Origin: Gracilariopsis chorda
Taxonomy: Eukaryota; Rhodophyta; Florideophyceae; Gracilariales; Gracilariaceae
NCBI GenBank assembly: GCA_003194525.1
Contig: NBIV01000568.1
Coordinates: forward strand, 1 to 29,912
Reading direction: 5' to 3'
Length of the DNA stretch: 29,912 nucleotides
The notes under the pieces are model-generated. The model was not told where the DNA came from and searched no databases. It worked only from the letters and a program-made list of their open reading frames with translations. Positions 17,700 through 27,827 of the stretch are shown here, piece after piece. Every line of letters starts with the position of its first letter. The first letter of the stretch is position 1. A program made the translations under genes and the position numbers.

Positions 17700-19403
17700 C
17701 CAAACACGGTCTCGCGAGGACATCATTGTATTCTCCAGTAACCTTGAAGAGCACCTGGAAAACGTCAGGGACGTTATGCGTGTCTTGGGAGATAAATTTA
17801 TAACCCTTAAACTGAAGAATTGTGAGTTCGTCACCGACACAGTTAAGTATCTCGGTCATATTATCCGCCCGAGGCGGCTGTTGATTGACAAAGTCAGATT
17901 TAAGTCTCTCAGAGCGGCGAAACATCCGACAACTCAAACGGAACTCCGATCATTCCTCGGTTTTGCAACGTCTTTCTTGGCTTCATCCCGCACTTTGCGG
18001 ACACCGCAGCACCCTTAAATGAGCTTCATTGGAAAAGACAGCCAGTGAACATGGAACCGTTTGATGAACGGAAAGCCAAGGCATTTGAATCCCTGGTGAA
18101 CATGGTCACGTCGCCACCGATTCTCATGTTACCGAAACCCGTACTGCTATACTCCGTGAACACGGACACGAGCCACCTCCAGGTTGGATGTGCTCTATTC
18201 CAGACCACAGGCAGTGGAGGACGCATGCCCATTGGGTTTTGGTCACGAAGCCTCAACGTTCATGAGAGGAATTACTCAGTATCTGAGAAAGAGTGTCTCG
18301 CCGTCGTGTAGGCGTTACGGACGCTATACCCCTACCTGATGGGGAAATACTTCACTGTGCACACCGATCATTCGGCTCTCCGCTGGCTTTTATCCATTGC
18401 GGAACTATCTGGGCGCTTGATGCGGTGGAGACTTCGCTTGTCCGAATTCGATTGCATAGTACAGTACAAGAAAGGCTCCCTTAATGCTCAGGCCGATGCT
18501 CCTTCCCGCCTGCCAACTGCGGCAGAAGCAGAACTGGTCGATGATCTGGACATACCCTGCTACCTAGTGGGAGAAGGGAAGGAAGATACCGAGAAGGATT
18601 CAGGCGACGACGACATCTTTGATTCCATTCTGGCCGCAGTTTCTGCAAAGTCCCAGCCGGGTTCTTTTGTACCGATAACTCCGGAAGAAATGTTCCGAGA
18701 AGAGCAGACTGACCCGTTATGTACGGAGATTCGATTTTGTTTCAACGGGGGCGCGCAAATACCCTTCGTCACGAATGACCAAGGATATTTCGTGAGGAGA
18801 GTCGCCCAACGTCCACAGATAGTGGCGCCCCACTCGCTGCAGTCTCGAGTGCTTAGTGTCGCCCATTACGCAAAGCTGGGCGCCCATCCTGGTGGAAGGA
18901 AGTTTTACTACACCCTGCATGAGTACCTCTATTGGCCCGCAATGGCAGTAGATGCATATGCCACAGTACGTGGATGCTCCGATTGTGCTCGGAACCAGGT
19001 CAAGTTGCGGAAGTACTCCAAGAAGTTGTTATTCTTCCCTGCTCGGGATCCCCAAAAGTTTGTCCCTATAGACATTTGTGGAGAAGTTATCCGGACACGC
19101 CGGGGAAACCGCTATTTGCTGGTCATTACGGATCGCTTCTCGAAGTTAGTGCAGACAGTACCTCTTTCGAAAATATCCGCTTCCATGGTTGCACAAACGT
19201 TCGTTACCCACTGGGTCTTTACCTATGAGCCATCGATTGACTTGCTATCGGACAACGGGTGGCAGTTCACTGCAAAATTCTTCCTGGATGTATGCAGAAT
19301 GTTTGACATACAGAACTGGTTTACGACCACCTACCATCCGCAAAGCAATGGACAGGTGGACAGATTTAACGGCATGACGCTCAACGCATTAGGACCTTCA
19401 TAA
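17700..19403 (+). pseudogene. truncated RT, RNase H and integrase core of element B
   Basis: The RT palm starts abruptly at EDIIVFSSNLEEHLENVRDV. Sequence up to the first Asp of the YxDD box is deleted, roughly 0.9 kb compared with C. RT thumb follows (VKYLGHIIRP), then RNase H (VNTDTSHLQVGCALFQ, SVSEKECLAVV, HTDHSALRW). A TAG at 18309-18311 replaces the Trp expected in VVWAL. The frame then stays open to 19403 through the integrase zinc finger (HYAKLGAH ... CSDC) and core (PIDICGEV, LLSDNGWQF, NGQVDRFN). In the last motif the catalytic Glu is Asp; C has ERFN. The RT deletion, the TAG and the frameshifts make this pol inactive. Confidence 0.85.
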
Positions 19404-20054
19404 CAGACCACCCTACTGACCGGAACCTCTACACATATGCTGTGACCGTCGCCTATAACACGCAGGTGCATCGAGTTACTGAGTTCTCCCCGTTTGACCT
19501 CGTATTGTCCAGCATCCAACCATCGGTGGCCATTGAGCCGCAACCTACGGTGAATAAATTTCCGTCGCCACGGTCTCACCACGACGCCTGGTGCGCATGG
19601 TTAGAGACCATCGTACCCGTTGTACAACGGAATTTTTCAAAGGCTCAGGCCGCCTACAAGCGGGATCTCGATGGCAGAGTCAAATGGTTCGCTTCCACCG
19701 TGCAGGAAAAGAACTACGTCTTCATCCGTAAGGAGTATTATAATCCAGAGAAGGAGAAGCGACAGAAGCTCTCCTCGATCGTGGATGGTCCCCACAGAGT
19801 CGTGTCAGCCACTGATACAACGGTCATCTTTGATATCAACGAACAGCACGAACGCTTCTCTCGCGACGGAGTAGCTCCCGCTCCGCGGACTACCTCGGCT
19901 GCGGCTACATTGCCGGCTGCCCCGGAAGGCCCCGATTTGTGGCCATAGGCTACCGCACGCGTGGATGGAGCACAACCCTTACTGGGAATACCTCACCCCG
20001 AGTGCAGACTCGTCGATCTCCCGACGAAGCCCGAGAAGCAGCCGAACAGGTCAG
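19404..20054 (+). pseudogene. integrase C-terminal part of element B, cut by element C
   Basis: After a frameshift near 19390 the frame continues YAVTVAYNTQVHRVTEFSPF, then the basic AQAAYKRDLDGRVKWF stretch and the GPY/F-type module SSIVDGPHRVVSATDTTVIF. It then runs through ERFSRDGVAPAPR into a Pro-rich linker with a stop at 19948. Element C has the same order (SPVADGPYKVIS, ERISRDRVV). The sequence breaks at 20054/20059, where the C LTR starts. The chromodomain expected next is absent here but a decayed one lies at 2566-2740, beyond the other C LTR. Confidence 0.8.
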
Positions 20055-20059
20055 ATAAC
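20055..20059. other. target-site copy ATAAC, outer flank of C 3' LTR
   Basis: The five bases directly before the LTR start at 20060 are ATAAC, identical to 1445-1449, just outside the other C LTR. Confidence 0.75.
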
Positions 20060-20961
20060 TGTAGTGCAATACCCGCAAGCGGGACAACACACGAAGACGT
20101 TCGGAATTTTCCCCTCTGGAGGGTAACACAGCGAACGGAGCCTCCCCGGATGAGCGCGACGAAGTCGGGTTGTAAAGCCGAGGCTCACCCTCACGCCAAG
20201 CGGGGAGAGTTGAAACGGTAGGATTAGGATTACCACGAATGGCAAAACAGCCCTTCCAAGGAGTACGAGTCCACGTAAGTGGGGGAGGACGTCACGGGAT
20301 ACCGGCACGAGAGACACGCGTCAGCGGTGACGAGCAACCACACAAAGGGGTAGAAACCACGAGAGTGGGGTAAGGGAAATACGGAGGATGCCCGACTGGG
20401 GGCGACAGGGGTGTGGGCCAACTGGACCACGGAAAAAGGTACAAAGGAACCCTATACAGGGGCGAGAACACGGCGGTGGTGAATTAAGTGACAAGTGCCC
20501 AAGGCGGTGATACTCCTAGTGACGCAGGGTGGATAGGTCTACCGTTAGTACCGCGGCTTTGCCTCCGAGGAGTGTAGAAGACTCGTGAAAGCGGAAAAGA
20601 CTTAGAGCCAAGAACCCTGGTTAGGGAAGTTTACTCAGTGTCAGGGCGAGGTCGCCGAGCCACTATATAGTGTAGTAATCTCCCTACTGTAGCGTAGATA
20701 AATAATAAATAATGAATATAAGTTAACTAAATGTCCACACCGTGGTGCCAACCTCCTCTTGACTATCCGTGTCACACGTGGTCCACTCACGCCTTGGGCG
20801 GCACACGGCGCATGCACAGGTGTGCACCTGGCGCACAGCGCAGATCCGCTGAGGGCTGAGACATCCGCTAATAGCGGTAGTAATCATAAACTCGCGAAAG
20901 CGGCAAAAACACCAAGTCCACAGGGCATCGCTGAGTCTTCCTCCTTGAGGATTGCACTTCA
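20060..20961 (-). repeat. LTR of gypsy element C (3' LTR in element sense)
   Basis: 902 bp, repeated at 538-1444. On the plus strand it starts TGTAGTGCAAT and ends ATTGCACTTCA. Its right edge touches a polypurine tract of the minus-strand element (20964-20973), so it is the 3' LTR and its outer end is 20060. The shared TATA palindrome is at 20661-20672. On the plus strand this LTR lies directly upstream of the antisense ORF and may act as its promoter. Confidence 0.88.
20661..20672. promoter_or_regulatory. palindromic TATA motif in C 3' LTR
   Basis: CACTATATAGTG, as at 1148-1159. It lies about 325 bp upstream of the start of the plus-strand antisense ORF, which it could serve. Inferred from position and symmetry. 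Confidence 0.45.
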
Positions 20962-20963
20962 TA

Positions 20964-20973
20964 TCCCCCTCCT
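20964..20973 (-). other. 3' polypurine tract of element C
   Basis: On the minus strand AGGAGGGGGA ends 2 nt before the 3' LTR, the usual place of the plus-strand primer. It shows that the antisense ORF lies inside the element, between pol and the 3' LTR. Confidence 0.65.
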
Positions 20974-20996
20974 GAGGTGCGAATACGACATCCACG

Positions 20997-22832
20997 ATGG
21001 CGACGGAAGCACCGGGCAAGGTTCTTAAAAGTAAGTCCGGTTCGCCGGTTCTCCATCCCACTCTGGGTAACGAGCACCTATCTGCGAACAGCGAATCTGC
21101 GACCAACTCTTACGAGGTTTTTCCAACAGCACACAAGCTTTCGCGGCCTTCTTCTCCAATTAATCGGCTTCCTTCATCTACGATGAACAACAACAACAAC
21201 AACGGCAACAACAACGGCAACAACAACGGCAACGCCGGCAGCAACACACCGTTACAGTACTTCTCCGGATTTCATTCCGTGCCTGTACCGCAGAGCGGTC
21301 TCTCGACTCCTTCGCAACAAACAGGCGCAAATGCGAGTGCGGCTCCCACTGGAGGGTATCTAATGGCAGCGTGGACGTCGTACGACATGCTGGTCGGGCT
21401 GCAGCCTTCGCAACATGCGATGACTCTCCGGTTGGCGCCGTGGTTCCACCCGACTGCGGTGTTCAATGATGCTCTTCTGGCGATGTATACCGACGGAAAC
21501 GGGATGCTCTCGGGTGAAGTTCCGGCAATCGTAACCACTTCGTGGGATTGGCGCAATGGCATAGCGATACCCGTGCACACGGTAATCCGACGGGGTCGGG
21601 AATCGGCAGCTTCCGCGCACGCGGCGTTGGTCTTACTCGCTCATCAACAGCTTCGCCGGGCTTCCTTTGAGTATCCCATCCCCGATGGTATGGGCTCCGA
21701 CATCGGATTGTATCGAACCCAAGGTGAAATGGGGTACCTCGACCGCCTCGCGGGTTTGGAACCACTCTTGTGGAGAAGCATTCCCGCGGCGCGCCAAGAC
21801 GCGGTGTGCTGGACACGACAGATCATTCGGGCTGAATTCCGCTATATGCGTCGCTTAGCGAGGGCCAACTTCTTGTCGATGATACGCTTTGAGCGGCGAG
21901 CACGGTCCCGATTCGGGTATTTGATTCCGTATCAGAACGTAGAAGTCGAACGCATCCGCGTGGTCAACCGACGTGGTCGGTACGTTCCGATTCCACCGTG
22001 GTGGTCGCATCTCGAAGCGTGCCGAGGTTGCTACATCGAGTTGCCTCCCGTGATCACGTATTACGGCTCATACCTCATCGAGGATCCCCAGTCCGGGCTC
22101 TGGTCCGTGGTGGTCACCTAATGGGCGGTCCGCACAGCGGCTTTCGTCCTCTGGGAGGTTTATGACCAGTACAGACTGTGGTTCATCCCGTTGCGGGTTC
22201 GTGCCGCCATCCGAGCTCTGGACTTACGAATCCCACTAGGTGGTGAGGCAAACGCTGACGAAGTAGTGGGGCTCCTCGATTTCATCGACCAGGTTGACTG
22301 GGCTTCAGTTCCTCTAGAGCAGAGTGGGAGTACTGCCGGTAGCCGGATACAGGACCTGTCGCCAGGGCGTCGAACTCCGCTCGCGGGTGACTTCATCTAC
22401 TTCAACCCTTGGGAGGGGCATGAGATCTCCGCGGAGGAAGCGAACGAGCTCCGGTTTGCACCGAGATATATCCCCGAGGGGCATCCGACCGGTTTTGTTG
22501 ACGCCGATGAGTACTACAACGTCTACGATGGTGAGGATCCGATGTTCGACAACGAGCCCGACGAAGGTGCCGGTCACGCCGAGGCGGAGGGAGAACCATA
22601 TGGTATGGATGCTCCTGGAGTCGCCCCTGCGAGTCAGCCGTCCAATCCGTCGGTCGGTCTTCCCACTGGTGGGTTCTCTACGCCAGGTGAGGTGAACGTG
22701 GCCCCTGCGGGTCAGGCTGCCGTGATCTCTCAGTTCCTCCGCCAAGTGGGGCTGGGAGGTAACGAGGCCAGTGGTGATGTCACCGTGATGCGGGATGCTC
22801 TGATAGCCCGACTCCAAGAAAATAACCACTAA
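20997..22832 (+). pseudogene. antisense ORF of gypsy element C (one in-frame stop)
   Basis: ATG at 20997, 35 bp from the LTR edge. The frame runs 374 codons to TAA (22119-22121), then continues in the same frame without further stops to TAA at 22830-22832, 612 codons in total. It lies opposite to gag-pol. The N-terminus is Ser/Pro-rich, with an Asn/Gly repeat at about residues 64-80 (NNNG units). A folded-looking core at about 120-420 is rich in Trp, Tyr and Arg (WTSYDMLVGLQPSQHAMTLR, EYPIPDGMGSDIGLYR, ARANFLSMIRFERRARSRFG, IPPWWSHLEACRGCYIELPP). The tail is acidic (DADEYYNVYDGEDPMFDNEP) and ends QFLRQVG ... ALIARLQENNH. No signal peptide, membrane segment or known domain is recognised, so no function is assigned. 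Base composition and codon use look coding throughout, so the ORF was under selection until recently. The internal stop is either a mutation, a read-through site or an error. Confidence 0.72.
21186..21245 (+). repeat. AAC/GGC microsatellite in the antisense ORF
   Basis: AAC runs with GGC every fourth codon (unit AACAACAACGGC repeated) encode Asn/Gly. In-frame length changes are likely between copies. Confidence 0.85.
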
Positions 22833-22965
22833 GGTGGGGGGCAGTTCCAACCCGTAGAGGGGCGTGTTCCCTCACCATGGGGGGGCAACCTTGTGACGTA
22901 AATGTAGTCCTTCGACTAGTCGGTGTTCCATCGATCGTATCGAGTAAAATCCAATTTGACTTGTG

Positions 22966-22998
22966 TTTCTTCTTCTTTCCTTTCCTTTCTTCCTTTCC
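22966..22998 (-). other. internal polypurine tract of element C
   Basis: 33 consecutive pyrimidines on plus, purines on the element sense strand. It lies between the end of pol (chromodomain) and the antisense ORF, 2 kb before the real 3' PPT. The left gypsy fragment has a 23-nt purine run at the same place (2859-2881). Confidence 0.6.
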
Positions 22999-23068
22999 AT
23001 ACCACAACTCGATCCTTCATTTCCTTCCTTTCCACCGCAACGGCTTGCTTATCCCACTTGGGCGTGTA

Positions 23069-23938
23069 TCACCGATGCCGGGATTCCTGTTCGCGTTCTG
23101 CGATGATATGAAACCACTTTCGAACGTGGAGGTGCTCTATCGGCTCATCCGAATCATATTCGGGCCCGAAACCGTACCAGCGTACGCGGTACTGGATGTA
23201 ACCATCTGGATGGTAAGAATGTTCCACAATGTGGTCAATGACAAACTCCTGTTTGTAGACTTCCCGTCCTCGCCGTGTTCGCATTATCGCGTCCTGCACG
23301 GCAGGCTCTACCACCACTGGTGGGTGTTGGACAGTCTTCCCCGGAAGGGGCATGGCTTGGTACTGCCTTTCCATGCCCTTTGAGGGGTCATTAACCGGTT
23401 TCCGGGTAGGTTCATCCGTTTCGCGGGTCTGGAGGTCCTCGGCACGGCCGTTTGGCCTTGACCACTGATGGTGCGTATCGGGACCCTTGCTGTGGGTTAA
23501 AGTATCCCGCTTCGCGGTTTCTTCACTCCTTGAGGGGGCTTCTATTGACGATACCCTTTGAGGGGCTTCTAACGCATCTGAAAGATGAGCATCTGGGTCG
23601 CGAACCACAGGTTTGTGTGTAGATATCCGTCTTGACGGGGGTGCTTCAAGACGACGAAGTCGGTTGCACCACGGTGCGTCGTACAGTACTCGTCGATTCG
23701 CCTCGGGCGGTAATTGGTGCCTTTGCCGTCCGTACGGTGTCGGGGTCACGTGCCGTTTGCAACGGATGGTCGAGGGTTGTCCGCGCCGTGTTGCGTTCCA
23801 CCTCCTCACGTGAGGGCGGTTGCAACGGTGCTGCCGGTGTGTTGTCTCGCTTTGGCGACGAAGTATTTCCGTCTTTGACGTGCTTTCCTTCCGGAGTGAC
23901 CGGTGCGACTTCGGCGACACTGTAATCAACCGAGACAC
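23069..23938 (-). pseudogene. pol C-terminus of element C with chromodomain
   Basis: A minus-strand frame of 289 codons. The last 64 residues form a chromodomain: EVYKQEFVIDHIVEHSYHPD, then GYIQYRVRWYGFG, then DEPIEHLHVRKWF. The Tyr/Trp of the RWYGF block is kept, but the usual third cage aromatic (W in NTWEP) is replaced in SDEP. It is therefore the divergent chromodomain type in which methyl-lysine binding is uncertain. The stop is at 23069-23071. The part before it is an Arg/Thr/Pro-rich linker. The chromodomain itself is intact; the upstream frame is broken. Confidence 0.8.
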
Positions 23939-24564
23939 TCGGAGTGAGTTCGCGACTGCGCGATGGTCCTAAACCAGAATCCAGCTTGCTGGTCGTTTTC
24001 CTTCCGTCCTGTACGGTGTGCTTGCCCGGCCTGGCCGGTGTGTTCTGCCGTGCAGTAGGAGTTACCACGTCAGGTGTAGTCGGCTCAGAGGATCCTGCGA
24101 GGGCCTGCTCTGCATTATCCAGCGTAGCTGTTGTTGACGAACCGTGACCCCACGGAATGCGGATCAACGCTCGACGGTACAGCCGGTTCAGTATCGCGAA
24201 CGCCGAATAGTTTCCTGCAACGATTTCACTTTGGCGAGAGACTTCCCACTGCGTGGTGCATTATGACGACTATAATCCCGGTGGGGAGTGCAATCTGGCG
24301 CAGATGCGGTAGAAATTCCTCGAGAGGGTTCAGCGGTAGCTGTAGCGCGCAAATGCGAAGATGGCACGTCAGTACACGGAATTCTCGGTCCACTATTGTC
24401 CTTTTCGATGTTTCTGGAGGTCCGTGCACCACGGTTGTCATGACGCGACGAAGCGGTTTCAGTCTCTGGACGAGAGTTAGGGTTCTCCTCCCCCTCCTTA
24501 CATGGAGCGGCATTGGGAGTGGTAGAAGCGCCCAAACTGCGGGGATAGACACCGCGTGGTGGCG
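23939..24564 (-). pseudogene. integrase-chromodomain linker of element C
   Basis: Open minus-strand frames at 23646-24167 and 24188-24661 give Pro/Ser/Thr/Arg-rich peptide without recognisable motif. With the start of the next frame the linker spans about 1.3 kb, unusually long for a gypsy pol. At least two frame changes occur. The chance length of open frames in GC-rich DNA must be kept in mind, but position and matching composition in the left fragment support a linker. Confidence 0.5.
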
Positions 24565-25944
24565 CTAGAGAAGAAAGGCCATTCGGGCCTGCGTCCGATA
24601 AGGACGGTATATCTGAGAGTCCCCTTGAAGGGTGTGGCAACACAGAAGGACTGTTAACCACAGATGTGGGTTTTCCACTGGGGTGTGTTGGTTCTCATCT
24701 TGGTAAGCAACCTCTACAGAAGGTGGCGGCGCCATAACAACGCGATCGCGGGAAATCCGCTCATGAGCGTCGTTCATTTCCACCACTAAGGTGTCGTTAT
24801 CCACTGATATGACCTTGTAGGGACCGTCCGCGACGGGTGAGAGCTTATGCCGTTTCTCCCTATCAGGGTTCCAGTGCTCCTTACGGACGAAGACATAGTC
24901 ACCCTCTTTAATTGGCGGTGCTGTACCTCGTACACGAGAGTCAAAATCACGCTTGTACGCGGCCTGTGCTCGTGCCATGGAGCTCCGGCGACCGGGATTA
25001 ACTTCGTAAGCCACGCTTTCCATCGTTGGCGATAATCCTTCACGGAAGGGAAGTTTGCCAGCGTAGGCTGGGGTTCCAACGCTACGGCAGGCGGATGACG
25101 CGAAAGTACCAATTCAAATGGAGTCAAACCCGTTGTACAGTGTACCTGTGTGTTATACGCAAACGTCAAGGCGTCAGTGTACAGGTCCTATGTTGTGGGG
25201 TGATCAGCAACGTAAGAACGGAGAGAGGCTAACAGCGTTCGGTTAAACCGCTCGACTTGCCCATTACACTGGGGGTGGTAGGTCGTTGTGAACAGATTCT
25301 TGATATCGGGAATCCGACACACGTCCTCAAAGAATCGCGATGCGAATTGCTTTCCGTTATCGGATAGAATGTTAACCGGTGGTTCGTAGACAAATACCCA
25401 ATGGGTGACGAAGGCTTGCGTCACCGCGAAAGCGGATATCTTCCGTAAGGGTACGGTGCGAACCAACTTGGAGAAACGATCCGCGATAACGAGTAAAAAA
25501 CTTATGTCCACGCTTTGTGGTGAGCAGCGGTCCCAAGAGGTCAATTGCGAAAAACTCGAGAGGGGCCCGTGCTGGGAATAACTTCAACTTCTTTGAGTGC
25601 TTCCGGAGTTTGACCCGGTTTTTGGCACACTCCGTGCATGACCGCACAGTCGCGTAGCAGTCCACAGCCATGGCTGCCAATAGTAACTCCGTCGCAACGT
25701 GAGGTAAAGTTTCCGTCCACCGGGCGTGTCCACAAAGTTTCGCATAGTGCGACAAGTGCAACACTCTAGATTGTAGAGTATGCTGTACCAATACCTGTGG
25801 GGTTGTTTGAACCGTCCTGACGAGGTATCCAACATCATTCACCTCGAAAGGAAGTTGCGCACCGCCATTAAGTCGGGCGCGAATCTGAGTACAGAAAGGA
25901 TCACCTTGTTGTTCTCTGACCATCTCCTCCGGGGGTATTGGCAC
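24565..25944 (-). pseudogene. integrase of element C
   Basis: Starting at 25944 the frame reads EEMVREQQGDPFCTQIRARL. The zinc finger follows, damaged by a frameshift (HYAKLCGHARW, then CTECAKNRVKLRKHSKKL). The core keeps all three acidic residues: FFAIDLLGPL, NILSDNGKQF and NGQVERFNRTL. The C-terminal part reads YNTQVHCTTGLTPFELVL, then RAQAAYKRDFDSRV and the GPY/F-type module SPVADGPYKVISVDNDTLVV ending ERISRDRVV. Frameshifts near 25720, 25450, 25180 and 25020 disable it. Integrase would insert element DNA into the host. Confidence 0.85.
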
Positions 25945-25948
25945 GAAA

Positions 25949-27790
25949 TTACCCGTGGGAGTTTCTGAGCATCGTCCGAGACCAGTAGTGCGTCCAGTTC
26001 ATCATTCGATTCCGGTTCTTCATCCGAGTTATCGGGTTCACGGTCCGGGTTCTCCGGTTTCTCGACCGTCGACGACGAAGCAAGGAATGTCCCTCGTCCC
26101 CAGCGGGTAGAGTTTCACCATCCGTGGGCAAACGAGACAGCGCGTCCGCCTGAGCGTTCTTTGTGCCCTTCTTGTAGATCACCTCGAAGTCGAATTCCGC
26201 AAGGCGGAGCCTCCAACGCATTAAGTGGCCTGATGGTTCAGAGACTGTCATGAGCCCATCGTAATGACGAGTGATCCGTGTAAACGGTGAAGTGCACACC
26301 CATGGAGATAGGGGCGGAGAGCGGAGAGTGCCCACACAACTGCAAGACACTCTTTCTCCGAGACGGAGTAATTCCGCTCGTGAACATTCAGTGAGCGTGA
26401 CCAGTACCCAATAGGGGTTCGTTCTCCTTCGGGAGTTGTCTGAAAGAGAGCGCAACCTACTTGGTAGTCACTAGCATCCGTGTCTACGGTAAACGGTAGT
26501 CCGGGTTTCGGTAACGATAAGATCGGTGCTGATGTTACAGCCTCCTTGAGGGAGTTAAACGCCTTCGTCTCGACGGACGTAAAGGGTTCCAATTTCGGTG
26601 GTTGGCCTTTCCGCAAGAGCGCGTTCAAGGGTGCTGAGATATCCGCAAAACTCGGGATAAACCGTCGATAGACGTTGACTAATCCTAGAAAGTAGCGTAG
26701 TTCCGTTTGAGTGGCGGGTTCCTTCGCTTGACGGAGCGTCTTAAATCGAGCTTCCTCGATCATCACACGCCCAGGGCGGATTATGTGGCCCAGATACTTC
26801 ACTGTATCTGTAAAGAACTCACATTTCCTCAACTGAGAGTAACTCCAGCTTCACGTAGCGTGGTCATGATATCTCTCACGTGTGTGAGGTGGTCATCCAG
26901 ATTATCTGAGAATACTTTGATATCGTCCAGGTAGACGAGGCATGTACGCCATTTGAAGCGAGCCAGTAGTATGTCGATAGCATGCCTGGAAATTAGCGGG
27001 AGCATTGGTCAAACCAAAAGGCATCCGTTTGAAACGGTAGAGTCCGGAGTGACAGACAAAGCAGTCTTTTCGCGGTCCTGTTCCCTGACGGGCACCTGCA
27101 AGTATCCCCAATTGGCGTCTAGGGCCGTGAAAAACGGTAGCATTTCCGAGTGAATCGATGTACTCATCCATTCGTGGGAATCGGGTACACATCCTTGATG
27201 GTTACGGGCGTTCAGTCGACGGTTAGTCGATGCAAAAGCGCCAGGATCCATCCGTTTCGGAGCCAGTACCACTGGGATGCCCAACGGCGACTGAGCCGTT
27301 CTATTACTCCAGCTCGGAGCATCTTTTCCACTTGGAATTCTTCCTCTTCTCGAGCTTTAGGGCCTGCCCTATAGGAGGTGCTGAGCGATCGGCCTGGTAT
27401 CAGGTAGCAAGTCAATCCGGTGCTCCGTTGTAGTAATCTCCCCTAGGGAGCCATCCCACATCGTGGTGAAATTCCGTAGCATCTCACGGAGACGTTCACG
27501 GTGCGATTCCGGCACATGACCGAGGTCACGTTCCTCGAGTTCTTTCACGGGATCAATCCGGTCGTAACTCGTTGGAACCGGCTTAGCATCCGAGCATTTC
27601 GGCATTTGGACGGCAGTGTCCTCCCCCCCTTAGAGTGAACGAGACCGAGGACATCGGCGGCGGTCATTCTCGTGGGAACCATCGCGGTGGGGTGGGGCAT
27701 TACCGAACCAATGACTTGGTTTTTCACCAGTGACTGGGGCGTAGAGCCTAGATTGGCGACCCAGCACGTTGAACGGTTTGTCAGGCTCAA
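25949..27790 (-). pseudogene. reverse transcriptase and RNase H of element C
   Basis: From 27790 down: linker (VANLGSTPQSLVKNQVIGSV), RT start (EHRIDLLPDTRPI), fingers (VEKMLRAGVIERLSRRWASP, then VVLAPKRMDPG), palm (FFTALDANWGYLQVPV, FKRMPFGLTNAPANFQ) and the YLDD box at 26922-26933 (VYLDDIKVFSDN). Thumb (VKYLGHIIRPGRVMIEEARF) and RNase H (FTVDTDASDYQVGCALFQ, SVSEKECLAVVWAL, then KNAQADALSRLPTDGE) follow. All catalytic motifs are still visible, but at least six frameshifts (several in homopolymers, for example the C run near 27626-27633) break it. RT copies element RNA into DNA. Confidence 0.87.
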
Positions 27791-27827
27791 TTTGAGCTAC
27801 TCATTCGCCACGGCGGGTTGATACCTA

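Noticed and set aside
22314..22850. Minus-strand frame of 178 codons (and similar ones at 21463-21816)
   Set aside because: Shadows of the antisense ORF; composition and length fit frame overlap in GC-rich DNA.
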